Assembly (NCBI GenBank): GCA_017628675.1
Contig: JAGBYS010000277.1
Span: 1-8,241, forward strand
Direction: 5' to 3'
DNA length: 8,241 nucleotides
Source: Tidjanibacter sp.
GTDB lineage: Bacteria; Bacteroidota; Bacteroidia; Bacteroidales; Rikenellaceae
The position numbers and the translations under genes were made by a program. The notes under the pieces are model-generated. The model saw only the letters and a program-made list of their open reading frames with translations. It was not told where the DNA came from and did no database searches. Below, piece after piece: positions 1 through 7,165 of this stretch (positions within the stretch are counted from its first letter, which is position 1; every line of letters begins with the position of its first letter).

Positions 1-145
1 CGGTGTCTTTGTAAATCTCAACGATGCCTGCGGGCTTCTCGGTTTTGTCGTCGATGGTGGTCCATTTGCCTACGAACTGGCTCTGAGCCGAGAGGGCCAC
101 GATGCCAATGAAGATGGCGGCCAGGGTGGTGATAATTTTTTTCAT
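1..145 (-). CDS. DUF2147 family secreted protein, N-terminal part only
   Basis: Only the first 48 codons lie in the window; the gene runs off the left edge. The product starts with a classic signal peptide (MKKIITTLAAIFIGIVALSA, cleavage probably near residues 20-22), so it should be exported to the periplasm or outer membrane. The mature start, with VGKWTTIDD at residues 25-33 followed by a Lys/Glu/Pro stretch and IVEIYKDT at 41-48, matches the opening of the DUF2147 family, whose members begin with a 'GKW.T.DD.....SIVEIY' pattern. The biochemical role of that family is not established; it is a small beta-rich secreted domain. The ATG at 143-145 is chosen because the signal peptide starts there. 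The leader is A-rich with no Shine-Dalgarno, as expected in Bacteroidota. It has its own promoter-like box about 85 bp upstream, so it is probably not part of the lipid operon behind it. The family call rests on a short segment. Confidence 0.8.
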   Translation of the reverse strand, partial: MKKIITTLAAIFIGIVALSAQSQFVGKWTTIDDKTEKPAGIVEIYKDT

Positions 146-230
146 CTTTGTTTTTTCTCTTTTAATTAAATATTGGTCACATCCTTTTTTCCGCTCTCTT
201 GCGAGTGGAGCGTGACTCATTTTGCTTGTA

Positions 231-238
231 CAAAAGTA
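231..238 (-). promoter_or_regulatory. Bacteroidota-type -7 promoter box for the DUF2147 gene
   Basis: The minus strand reads TACTTTTG, an exact match to the Bacteroidota sigma-ABfr -7 consensus TAnnTTTG. Transcription would start near 224-226, leaving an A/T-rich leader of about 80 nt before the ATG at 145. No TTTG-like -33 element is visible at the usual 19-21 bp spacing. The box overlaps an 8-bp palindrome (TTGTACAA, 226-233). The position fits, but the -33 half is missing. Confidence 0.5.
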
Positions 239-357
239 ACTGTTTTGCACTTTGGTCGTATTCGGCGCTTGTAGATTTGCCCCATTTCTACAACGACATT
301 TTCTGCAATAAGGTGCTGTTTTAGTGGCGTTTGCCACCTTGATTTCTACGATGCCCA

Positions 358-1644
358 TCACTCCAATGGCTCCTCTTCGAGGCCCTCTACGGGGGCATAG
401 TAGGCGGCTGGGGGCATATCGTAGACACGGCTACGGAGTAGGCTGCGGAGGCTCTCTGTGGAGCCTGCCTTGTCTTGCTCTGCCACGGAGATTGTGGGGC
501 CGATGGCGAGACGGTGCCGCCCACGGTGCTTGTTTGTGACCTCGCGCGGCAACCTCAGGAGCCTTATGCGCCAATCCACAAGCCCCAGGAGGTAGTAGAA
601 GAGCGAGTTGCGCCCCTCGAAGTGGATGGGCACGATGGGCACACGGGCACGCTGCACAAGGCGAATAATGCCCTCCTGCCACTCGCGGTCCTCGATTGTG
701 CCACTCGGGATGTGGAGGTCCGACACGGCGCCCGAGGGGAAGAGCGAGATGACACCCCCCGAGCGGAGGTGGGCGAGGGTAGCCCTGAGGCCGCCGAGGG
801 TTGTGGCGTCGGCCTTGAGTTTGTGTGTTTCGGTGGGGGTGACGGTTATGAAGTTGGACTGCATAGGCTCAATGCGCCAGAGGATTTTGTTGACCATAAT
901 CCTCAGGTCCTTGCGCCTGGGGCCGAGCATATCGAGCAGTATGATGCCGTCTATTCCGCCATAGGGGTGGTTGCTGATGGTGATAAAGGGCCCCTCGGGG
1001 AGGCTCTCGAGTCGCTCGGGGTTGCCAATCTCGTAGCGGCACCCAATCAGCCTTAAGGCTTGCCGTGCCGCCTCGGGGCCCGAAAAGGGGTAGATGGCGT
1101 CGTAGATGTGGTTTAGTTTGTCGATGCCGCAAATGCGCAGTAGTAGCCGCCCCACCTTGTGACCAAGCCGACCTCTGAAGAGTGGAGAGAGGGGAGCTAA
1201 CTCCTCCTCGGAGAGCACCTTGTGGCAGGGTGGCGTGGTCTGGCGGCGAAAGACAAGCGTGTCCGAGAGCAGAAAGTTGAGCGAGCCCGAGATGCCAAGG
1301 GCCGCCAGGTTGCACACCACCACGCCCCATCCAAAGAGCCGTTCAAAAAGGAGCAGGAAGAGCATCTTCACCCCAAAGCCCACAAGGGCTGTGAGGTTGA
1401 AGCCCAAGAGGTGGCGCCAGAAGGAGGCCGAGGTTTTGTGGCTAATCCTCTCGCGCCATATCCAGAAGTAGGAGCAGAGGAAGTTGCTCATCACGGCCGC
1501 CTCGAACGAGAGCAAGGGCGAAAAGATGTAGGTGGCCAGGTAGCCGCCCGAGAATAGGTAGTGGGAGAGGGCCCACAGCACCAGGGTGTCCACCACGGTG
1601 CCGAGCCCTCTGCTTAGAACGAACTCTAGTAATCTTCTCTTCAC
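358..1644 (-). CDS. GtrA-like membrane domain fused to PlsC-like lysophospholipid acyltransferase
   Basis: This 428-residue protein has two domains. Residues 1-135 are very hydrophobic and form four predicted membrane helices (about 6-30, 38-62, 80-104 and 108-132). The spacing and wording (RGLGTVVDTLVLW, then an asparagine-containing last helix before TLVFRR) match the GtrA family, small membrane proteins linked to translocation of polyprenyl-phosphate-linked sugars. After a linker (136-185), residues 185-410 are a glycerolipid acyltransferase domain. They include NHPYGGID at 225-232 (an HX5D version of the catalytic HX4D, H226/D232), FPSG at 302-305 (motif III, usually FPEG) and VPIVPIHFEG at 335-344 (motif IV). 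The acyl donor and acceptor are unknown; lysophosphatidate, another lysophospholipid, or an aminolipid O-acylation of the GlsA/OlsF kind are possible. The start is GTG at 1644, in a 4-bp GTGA overlap with the upstream stop, which implies coupled translation. Acyltransferase membership is well supported; the GtrA call is good but based on pattern only. Confidence 0.88.
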   Translation of the reverse strand: MKRRLLEFVLSRGLGTVVDTLVLWALSHYLFSGGYLATYIFSPLLSFEAAVMSNFLCSYFWIWRERISHKTSASFWRHLLGFNLTALVGFGVKMLFLLLFERLFGWGVVVCNLAALGISGSLNFLLSDTLVFRRQTTPPCHKVLSEEELAPLSPLFRGRLGHKVGRLLLRICGIDKLNHIYDAIYPFSGPEAARQALRLIGCRYEIGNPERLESLPEGPFITISNHPYGGIDGIILLDMLGPRRKDLRIMVNKILWRIEPMQSNFITVTPTETHKLKADATTLGGLRATLAHLRSGGVISLFPSGAVSDLHIPSGTIEDREWQEGIIRLVQRARVPIVPIHFEGRNSLFYYLLGLVDWRIRLLRLPREVTNKHRGRHRLAIGPTISVAEQDKAGSTESLRSLLRSRVYDMPPAAYYAPVEGLEEEPLE

Positions 1645-2381
1645 GCGGTCTGCTTCTTACTGATTGTCTGGGGTTTGGGAGATTGTTGAGTGGCTTTGGA
1701 GGAGGCGGGCAGGGGGTCGAGCCTGGAGAGGCGCCTACGGTCGGAGAGCCACTGACGGAGCCAAAGGGTGGCCATAAGGAGTATGGCGCCAAGGGCCACG
1801 AGGTCGAAGAGCCCCAACTCTATGCCCACGACCTTTAGAGTCAGATTGTGCCACGGGGTGTAGATGAAAAGGGTGTTCGTGAGGATGACGATGAGTCGGA
1901 ACTCCGTGGGGCCCAACTTGCCGTAGGTGAGCCTCATCTGGTTGGTGACAATGGTGCACACATAGGTGTAGACGGAGATTATGAGGTAGGCCGCCAGCAC
2001 CCCGAGTGCCACATCCAGCCTGAGCAGTGGCGAGAGCCCCGCACCCACACACATCATCGTAATGGTGATGGCGTCTATGGAGTGGTCAATGAAGAAACCG
2101 TACTTGGGGCGTTGTGTGCCTCTCACCCTGGCGAGTGTGCCGTCGAGCGAGTCGCCATACCAATTTATCACAAGGCCTGCGGAGGAGAGCCACAGCCACC
2201 CTATGTCGAGGCTCGAGAGGGCAAATCCGAGGCCACACACCAGCGCCCCCGCCACACCAATGTAGGTCAGCAGGTCCGAGGTGACCCACCGAGGCTGACG
2301 CTCGGCCAGCCATACGAGCACCTTTTTTTCCACTCCGTTGAGAATGGATGTCTGAATCCTAACTGCTTTTTCTGTTCCCAT
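1641..2381 (-). CDS. CDP-alcohol phosphatidyltransferase family protein
   Basis: This is a 246-residue integral membrane enzyme. Residues 77-103 hold the complete family signature: D77xxD80-G81xxA84-R85, then G95xxxD99xxxD103. These aspartates bind two divalent metals and activate the incoming alcohol, which displaces CMP from CDP-diacylglycerol or a similar donor. About six hydrophobic helices surround and follow the motif. The C-terminal 30 residues are basic and Pro/Ser/Gln-rich and should be cytoplasmic. The acceptor (glycerol-3-phosphate, serine, inositol phosphate or other) cannot be decided from what I can see. The ATG at 2379-2381 is preferred. The frame stays open upstream to 2546, but that extension of 55 codons is polar, low in complexity and lacks family resemblance, while the family normally starts shortly before the first helix. 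Its stop overlaps the GTG start of the GtrA-acyltransferase gene, so the two form a membrane-lipid operon. Confidence 0.92.
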   Translation of the reverse strand: MGTEKAVRIQTSILNGVEKKVLVWLAERQPRWVTSDLLTYIGVAGALVCGLGFALSSLDIGWLWLSSAGLVINWYGDSLDGTLARVRGTQRPKYGFFIDHSIDAITITMMCVGAGLSPLLRLDVALGVLAAYLIISVYTYVCTIVTNQMRLTYGKLGPTEFRLIVILTNTLFIYTPWHNLTLKVVGIELGLFDLVALGAILLMATLWLRQWLSDRRRLSRLDPLPASSKATQQSPKPQTISKKQTA

Positions 2382-2562
2382 CTCTGTTTCTTGCTGTTTT
2401 TTGTGTGATTTACTTTTTGCCCCATTAACTCCTCTGGCGGGGTGTTTATTTTGCCCCGTGTGCCCTTTGGCTCCATTGGGGACATCACTCAGGCCGAAGT
2501 AAACATTTCTCCACCTCTGCCTCCTCCCAAAGCAAGGTGGGTGCAAAATGTGTGCCGCAGAG
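2382..2562 (-). other. Leader region of the lipid operon, with a direct repeat
   Basis: This stretch lies between the uvrA terminator and the phosphatidyltransferase ATG. It carries no recognisable gene of its own, although the downstream reading frame stays open through most of it. I see no exact TAnnTTTG box on the minus strand; the closest is TACTTCGG near 2500, a poor match. Two copies of TTTTGCCCC on the plus strand (2415-2423 and 2449-2457), each preceded by a GTG/TTTA stretch, form an imperfect direct repeat 34 bp apart. No Shine-Dalgarno precedes the ATG. The promoter of the operon is therefore unassigned. Confidence 0.4.
2405..2457. repeat. Imperfect direct repeat upstream of the lipid operon
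   Basis: The plus-strand segments 2405-2423 and 2442-2457 share GTG, TTTA and TTTTGCCCC in the same order, differing by three inserted bases in the first copy. The shared cores start exactly 34 bp apart, close to three helical turns, which would suit a dimeric regulator. No regulator can be named, and chance similarity in an A/T-rich leader is possible. Confidence 0.35.
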
Positions 2563-2599
2563 AAAAAAAGGAGGGGCGCAAACTTGGTGTTCGCGCCCC
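2563..2599 (-). terminator. Intrinsic terminator of the omega-amidase/uvrA transcript
   Basis: The arms GGGGCGCAAAC (2573-2583) and GTTCGCGCCCC (2589-2599) pair over 11 positions, with a single mismatch that becomes a G-U wobble in the minus-strand RNA. The loop is five bases. Read on the minus strand, the hairpin is followed by TCC and seven T residues (2563-2569). It begins 23 bp after the uvrA stop codon and ends the transcript cleanly before the lipid operon. Confidence 0.9.
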
Positions 2600-2621
2600 C
2601 GCATATTATTGCTTATGTGTG

Positions 2622-5447
2622 TTAGGATAGAATCTCCCTGAGGAAACGGCCCGTGTGGCTCTCCTGGACGGTGGCAACCTCCTCGGGTGTGCCCTCGGCA
2701 ATCACCCTGCCGCCCGCAGCACCACCCTCGGGGCCCATATCAATCACCCAGTCGGCACACTTGATGACATCCAGGTTGTGCTCAATGATGATGACGCTGT
2801 TGCCCCTGTCGACGAGCTTCTGGAAGACGGCGAGCAGTTGGTTGATGTCCTCGAAGTGAAGACCCGTGGTGGGCTCATCGAAGATGTAGAGTGTGTGGCC
2901 CGTGTCGCGACCTGCGAGCTCCGAGGCGAGTTTTATGCGCTGACTCTCACCACCCGAGAGGGTTGTGCAACTCTGGCCCAACTTGAGGTAGCCGAGTCCA
3001 ACCTCCTGAATGGCACGCAGTTTGGTGTAGATTTTCGGTATGCTCTCGAAGAACTCCACAGCCTGATTGATGGTCATCGAGAGCACCTCGTCGATGTTCT
3101 TGCCCTTGTACTTCACCTCGAGTGTTTCGCGGTTGTAGCGGTGGCCGCCACACGCCTTGCAGGTGACATAGACATCCGGCAGGAAGTTCATCTCGATGGT
3201 CTGCACACCTGCGCCCTTGCACTCCTCGCAGCGGCCGCCCTTCACGTTGAACGAGAAACGCCCCGCGCCAAAGCCCCTCACCTGTGCATCCTGCGTCTTC
3301 TCGAAGAGTTTGCGGATGTCGGCAAAGACATTGGTGTAGGTTGCAGGGTTGCTGCGTGGGGTGCGCCCAATGGGGCTCTGGTCCACCACCACGAGTTTGG
3401 TGATGTTCTCCACCCCCTCGATGGCCTCAAAAGGAAGGGGCTGGTCGAAGGAGCGATAGAGGGTGCGACTGAGGTAGGGGTGGAGTGTTTCGTTGATGAG
3501 CGAGGATTTGCCACTGCCGCTCACACCCGTGACGCAGACCATCTTGCCGAGCGGAATCTCGAGGCTCACATCCTTGAGATTGTTGCCCTTGGCGCCCACA
3601 ATTTTTATTGTTTTGCCGTTGCCTTTGCGTCGCTCTTGGGGTACTTCGATTTTGCGCCTTAGGGCAAGATAATCGGCCGTAAGGGAGTGAGAGTCAAGGA
3701 TTTTATTGTAGGGGCCCTCAGCGACCACTTCGCCACCCTTGCGACCCGCCAGCGGACCCATATCGACAATCCAGTCGGCCGAGCGCATCATCTCCTCGTC
3801 GTGCTCCACGACAATCACCGAGTTGCCCTCGTCACGCAGGTTTTTGAGGCTGTCTATCAGACGGCGGTTATCCCTCTGGTGGAGTCCGATGCTGGGCTCG
3901 TCGAGGATGTAGAGCACATTGACGAGCTTTGAGCCCACCTGCGTTGCGAGCCTTATTCGTTGGCTCTCGCCACCCGAGAGCGAGCCCGATGAGCGGCTCA
4001 GCGAGAGGTAGCCGAGACCCACATCCACAAGGAATCCGAGGCGGTCGCCAATCTCTTTGAGTATCTCGCGTGCAATGGTCCTCTCTTTGCTGTTCATCTG
4101 CTCGGGCACCTGGCGTATCCAGCAGCTGAGCTCCTCGATGCTCATATCCGACACCTCGGCGATGTTCTTGCCCCCGATGCGGAATTGGAGAGCCTCGGGC
4201 TTGAGTCGTGAGCCGCCGCAGTGGCTACACGGGGTGCGCTCCACGAACTGCTTGAGCCACTTTGCTCCCGAGCCTCGTGTGCCCTCCTCGGAGGAGTCCT
4301 CGATGTAGCGGCCCACGCCCTGCCAAGCGGTCATCTGCACACCGCCACCACCATAGAGTGCGTGGCAGTCGATGGCCACAGGCTCGGCGTCGCCGTTGAT
4401 GATGGCCGAGAGAGCCTCCTCGGAGAGGGAGCCCACGGGGTCATCTATGGTGAAGTCGTAGCGACGCCCCAGGGCCGACATCACGGCCAGGAACCACTTG
4501 GTGCGCATCTTGTAGAGTGGAGCAATGCCGCCATCGGCTATGCTCACATTCATATCGGGAAAGAGTTTTTCTCGGTCAAATCGTGCCTCCTCGCCCAGAC
4601 CTCCGCAGTGTGGACAGGCGCCCTGTGGGGAGTTGAAGGAGAAGGTGTAGGGGGCGGGCTCATCGAACGACACGCCCGTTGTGGGACACATCAGGTGGCG
4701 CGAGTAGTAGCGTGCCGCATCGGCCTGGTAGTCGTAGACCAGAATGGTGCCTTTGCCCTGACGCATCGCCTCCTTGAGGCTCTTGGAGAGGCGGTCGTGG
4801 CTGCTATCACCCACCAGCAGACGGTCCACCACGAGTTCAATGGTGTGGGTCTTGTAGCGGTCGAGCTTCATACCCGAGGTGATCTCCACCACCTGGCCAT
4901 CGACCCTCGCGTGGAGAAATCCGCGCTTAATGAAACCCTCGAAGAGTTCGCGGTAGTGGCCCTTGCGCCCCTTGATGACGGGGGCCAGAAGGGCAATTTT
5001 GCGCCCCTGGAAGTTCTCCTGGATGAGCGAAAGGATCTGCTCGTCGGTGTAGTGGACCATCTCCTCGCCCGTGATGGGTGAGTAGGCCCTCGAGGCACGG
5101 GCGTAGAGCAGACGCAGAAAGTCGTTTATCTCGGTTACGGTGCCCACCGTCGAGCGTGGATTCTTGTTTGTGGTCTTCTGCTCAATGGCCACCACGGGGC
5201 TGAGGCCCTCGATTTTGTCCACATCGGGGCGCTCCATAGTGCCCACAAACTGACGGGCATACGAGGAGAGTGTTTCCATATAGCGCCTCTGGCCCTCGGC
5301 ATAGATGGTGTCGAAGGCGAGCGACGACTTGCCGCTACCCGACAGACCCGTGATGACCACAAGGCTGTCGCGCGGAATCTCAAGGTCAATGTTTTTGAGG
5401 TTGTTGACCCTTGCGCCGGTGATGACTATTTTGTTCTGCTCGTTCAT
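2622..5447 (-). CDS. uvrA: UvrA, excinuclease ABC subunit A
   Basis: UvrA is the DNA-damage sensor of nucleotide excision repair. It dimerises, scans DNA with UvrB and uses two ABC ATPase modules. The 941-residue product has the normal family length. Walker A motifs are at G34LSGSGKS41 and G641VSGSGKS648. ABC signatures LSGGESQRI lie at 490-498 and 830-838, each followed by the Walker B segments [12 protein letters not shown] and [12 protein letters not shown]. The ABC I CxxCxGxRL motif is at C407-L415. The second zinc site is complete: C740, C743, C763 and C766. The first zinc site reads CPTTG at 254-258, then C278/C281, so the second of its four usual cysteines is a threonine (T257). I believe this also occurs in other Bacteroidota UvrA proteins. 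The ATG at 5447 overlaps the upstream amidase stop (ATGA), and a strong terminator follows. The ABC domains look intact and functional. Confidence 0.98.
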   Translation of the reverse strand: MNEQNKIVITGARVNNLKNIDLEIPRDSLVVITGLSGSGKSSLAFDTIYAEGQRRYMETLSSYARQFVGTMERPDVDKIEGLSPVVAIEQKTTNKNPRSTVGTVTEINDFLRLLYARASRAYSPITGEEMVHYTDEQILSLIQENFQGRKIALLAPVIKGRKGHYRELFEGFIKRGFLHARVDGQVVEITSGMKLDRYKTHTIELVVDRLLVGDSSHDRLSKSLKEAMRQGKGTILVYDYQADAARYYSRHLMCPTTGVSFDEPAPYTFSFNSPQGACPHCGGLGEEARFDREKLFPDMNVSIADGGIAPLYKMRTKWFLAVMSALGRRYDFTIDDPVGSLSEEALSAIINGDAEPVAIDCHALYGGGGVQMTAWQGVGRYIEDSSEEGTRGSGAKWLKQFVERTPCSHCGGSRLKPEALQFRIGGKNIAEVSDMSIEELSCWIRQVPEQMNSKERTIAREILKEIGDRLGFLVDVGLGYLSLSRSSGSLSGGESQRIRLATQVGSKLVNVLYILDEPSIGLHQRDNRRLIDSLKNLRDEGNSVIVVEHDEEMMRSADWIVDMGPLAGRKGGEVVAEGPYNKILDSHSLTADYLALRRKIEVPQERRKGNGKTIKIVGAKGNNLKDVSLEIPLGKMVCVTGVSGSGKSSLINETLHPYLSRTLYRSFDQPLPFEAIEGVENITKLVVVDQSPIGRTPRSNPATYTNVFADIRKLFEKTQDAQVRGFGAGRFSFNVKGGRCEECKGAGVQTIEMNFLPDVYVTCKACGGHRYNRETLEVKYKGKNIDEVLSMTINQAVEFFESIPKIYTKLRAIQEVGLGYLKLGQSCTTLSGGESQRIKLASELAGRDTGHTLYIFDEPTTGLHFEDINQLLAVFQKLVDRGNSVIIIEHNLDVIKCADWVIDMGPEGGAAGGRVIAEGTPEEVATVQESHTGRFLREILS

Positions 5448-6202
5448 TTGATTTCGATTTTGTCGGCATCCTGCCAGGCCCTGAAACGCTCCCTGAAGGC
5501 GGCGATTTTCGAGGGCTCAATCTCCACAATCCTCACGCACGCCCCCTCGCCACAATCGGCCATCTTGCGTCCCATAAAGTCATAGGCGGCCGAATGGCCA
5601 CAGTAGGGGGTGCCGTCCTTGTCGGTGCCCACACGATTGACGCCCACCACCCAGGCCTGATTCTCGATGGCTCGGGCGGGTAGGAGCGAGTCCCACGCCC
5701 CCGTGCGGCTTGCGGCCCACGAGGCGGAGTAGACCAAAAGGTCCACCTGACCGGGCAGATAACTCCAGGCAGGGAAGCGGAGGTCGTAGCAGACCAGCGG
5801 GAGTATTCTGACCCCCTGCCACTCCACGATGATGCGCTCCTTGCCGGGGGAGAAGGTGCGATCCTCGCCCGCAAAGGTGAAGAGGTGGCGCTTGTCGTAG
5901 TGATACTCACCACCGTCAGGCAGCACCACATACATCCTGTTGTAGAAGTTTCCTTTGTCGGAGGTGGCCACGGTGCCGATGATGGCGCATTGGAGCCTGT
6001 GGGAGGTGCTCCTCATCCACTCGAGAGTGGGGCCCGTGGTGGGCTCTGCGACCTGGTCGGCCGTGGTGGAGTAGGCGGTGGAGAACATCTCGGGCAGCAC
6101 CACAAGGTCACACTCCACCCCCTCGAGCAGACGCTCAATGGAGCGGAAGTTATCCTCACGGCGGAGCCATAGGGTGTCGAATTGTAGTAGTGCCAGCCTC
6201 AT
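5444..6202 (-). CDS. Nitrilase-superfamily omega-amidase (YafV/Nit2-like)
   Basis: This 252-residue cytosolic enzyme belongs to the carbon-nitrogen hydrolase (nitrilase) superfamily. The catalytic triad is plain: Glu38 in VVLPEMF, Lys104 in YDKRHLF and the nucleophile Cys138 in VCYDLRFP. The KRHLF and CYDLRFP wording, and the compact length, match the YafV/Nit2 group. Members of that group hydrolyse 2-oxoglutaramate and 2-oxosuccinamate, the toxic products of glutamine and asparagine transamination, to the 2-oxoacid plus ammonia. The role here is therefore probably metabolite repair or methionine-salvage clean-up; the substrate is inferred from the group. The ATG at 6202 lies about 20 bp after a TAnnTTTG box and opens directly into the first beta strand (RLALLQFD). 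Its TGA overlaps the uvrA ATG by 4 bp, so it is the first gene of a two-gene operon with uvrA, with no known biochemical link between them. Confidence 0.93.
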   Translation of the reverse strand: MRLALLQFDTLWLRREDNFRSIERLLEGVECDLVVLPEMFSTAYSTTADQVAEPTTGPTLEWMRSTSHRLQCAIIGTVATSDKGNFYNRMYVVLPDGGEYHYDKRHLFTFAGEDRTFSPGKERIIVEWQGVRILPLVCYDLRFPAWSYLPGQVDLLVYSASWAASRTGAWDSLLPARAIENQAWVVGVNRVGTDKDGTPYCGHSAAYDFMGRKMADCGEGACVRIVEIEPSKIAAFRERFRAWQDADKIEIK

Positions 6203-6221
6203 TTTTTCATTTTATTTTGTG

Positions 6222-6229
6222 CAAAAATA
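6222..6229 (-). promoter_or_regulatory. -7 promoter box for the omega-amidase/uvrA operon
   Basis: The minus strand reads TATTTTTG, an exact fit to TAnnTTTG. Transcription would start near 6215-6217, giving a very short leader of about 14 nt before the ATG at 6202. No good -33 TTTG is visible; a GCTTTG stands only 14 bp upstream, closer than the usual 19-21. The box sits inside the left arm of a perfect inverted repeat. Confidence 0.6.
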
Positions 6230-6251
6230 GCGATTTCTCACGACAAAGCCC

Positions 6252-6259
6252 TATTTTTG
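6252..6259 (+). promoter_or_regulatory. -7 promoter box for the S1-protein/methyltransferase operon
   Basis: TATTTTTG on the plus strand is an exact match to TAnnTTTG. Transcription would start near 6264-6266, leaving a leader of about 48 nt that is rich in A and T and then in CA repeats (CACTCACACACT just before the ATG). No -33 TTTG is visible 19-21 bp upstream. The box is the right arm of the inverted repeat shared with the divergent operon. Confidence 0.6.
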
Positions 6260-6312
6260 CAGAAATTTTATGTCAAACGGAAAGTTGTTTTTTCACATAC
6301 CACTCACACACT

Positions 6313-7146
6313 ATGCTCACAGCAGGAGAATACCACTCGCTACGAATTAGTCGCATTGCCGACCCTGGCATCTACCTTGTCGATGACGAGGGCACAGAGG
6401 TGCTGTTGCCCAACCGCTATGTATCCCTCTCGGACCACGCGGGCGACCTTGTCGAGGTCTTTGTCTATCACGACTCGGAAAACAGGCTCATCGCCACTCG
6501 TGAGAAACCCCTGGCGACGGTGGGTGAGGCTGCGGTGCTGGAGGCGGTCGACAGGAACGCCCACGGAGTCTTCCTCTCGTGGGGCATCATGGCCAAGGAC
6601 CTCTTTATGCCCAATAGGAATGTCCCCTATGAGGTGCAGATGGGCGGCCGCTACCTGGTCTACCTCTACCGCGACGAACTGACGGGCAGGGTGGTGGCCA
6701 CCACCAAACTGAACAAGTATATCTCCAATGCGGAGATTACCGTGAGGGCTCGTGAGCAGGTGGACATTCTGGTGGCTCGCAAGATGGAGATGGGCTACCG
6801 TGTGGTGGTCAATAACCGCCATTGGGGTATGATCTACAACGACCAGATTTTCTCCTCGGTAAAACTCGGCGATAGGCTCACGGGCTATGTTCATCGCATC
6901 AGCGCCGAGGGTCGCATCGACATTATGCTCCAGCAGGAGGGCCGAGAGATGCGCGATAGTGCCTCCTCCAAACTCCTCGACCTGTTGGCCAAGAATAAGG
7001 GCACTCTTCCCTTGGGCGACAAGTCCTCGCCCGAGGAGATTGCAGCCCTCACGGGCCTCAGCAAAAAGAGTTTCAAGAGGGCTGTGGGTGCGCTCTATAA
7101 GGAGCGACGCATCACCCTCTCGGACACCACTATAACGCTCAAATAG
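6313..7146 (+). CDS. CvfB/YitL-type S1-like RNA-binding protein
   Basis: This 277-residue protein matches the CvfB/YitL family: tandem S1-like OB folds followed by a small winged-helix domain. Residues 1-64 (opening LTAGEYHSLRISRIADPGIYLVD, then EVLLPNRYVS), 67-133 and about 144-207 look like three S1-like units. Residues 218-277 form the winged helix, with the typical LPLGDKSSPEEIAALTGLSKKSFKRAVGALYK wording split around 232-263. In Staphylococcus aureus, CvfB binds RNA and affects virulence gene expression; the role in Bacteroidota is unknown, but a cytosolic RNA-binding regulator is likely. The ATG at 6313 is chosen because the family starts exactly there. A longer open frame back to 6190 would run through the promoter region and overlap the start of the amidase gene. 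It is followed after 19 bp by a methyltransferase gene, most likely on the same transcript. Confidence 0.93.
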   Translation: MLTAGEYHSLRISRIADPGIYLVDDEGTEVLLPNRYVSLSDHAGDLVEVFVYHDSENRLIATREKPLATVGEAAVLEAVDRNAHGVFLSWGIMAKDLFMPNRNVPYEVQMGGRYLVYLYRDELTGRVVATTKLNKYISNAEITVRAREQVDILVARKMEMGYRVVVNNRHWGMIYNDQIFSSVKLGDRLTGYVHRISAEGRIDIMLQQEGREMRDSASSKLLDLLAKNKGTLPLGDKSSPEEIAALTGLSKKSFKRAVGALYKERRITLSDTTITLK

Positions 7147-7165
7147 TTAAACCTTTACTTTAGAT

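Larger units (their letters stand above)
6221..6260. repeat. Perfect 10-bp inverted repeat containing two divergent -7 boxes
   Basis: GCAAAAATAG at 6221-6230 is the exact reverse complement of CTATTTTTGC at 6251-6260, with a 20-bp gap. Each arm carries one TATTTTTG box pointing outward, one for the amidase/uvrA operon and one for the S1-protein operon. The region where each promoter's -33 contact should lie therefore overlaps the other promoter's box, so RNA polymerase probably cannot occupy both at once. Confidence 0.75.

Noticed and set aside
191..211. Short inverted repeat CGCTC/GAGCG in the DUF2147 leader
   Set aside because: It is a five-base stem with an eleven-base loop, too weak to call a regulatory structure or riboswitch.
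311..340. Hairpin after the acyltransferase gene (GTGGC 324-328 with GCCAC 333-337; competing AAGGTG 311-316 with CACCTT 335-340)
   Set aside because: On the minus strand the stem is followed by TAAAACAG rather than a T-run, and the core stem is only five base pairs. It may fold but is not a convincing intrinsic terminator.
2382..2546. 55-codon N-terminal extension of the phosphatidyltransferase
   Set aside because: The frame is open, but the extension is polar, rich in Gly/Lys/Gln, overlaps the leader repeats and nearly reaches the uvrA terminator. Family members start close to the ATG at 2381.
2655..3662. Long open frame on the plus strand opposite uvrA (335 codons)
   Set aside because: It lies wholly opposite uvrA, whose motifs are complete, and its product is low in complexity with no domain. 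Long antisense frames arise readily in GC-rich genes with biased codon use. The same applies to 4221-5081 (plus).
6190..6312. 41-codon extension of the S1-like protein
   Set aside because: It would begin inside the divergent amidase gene and include both promoter boxes. The family's N-terminus (LTAGEYHSLRI) begins right at the ATG at 6313.
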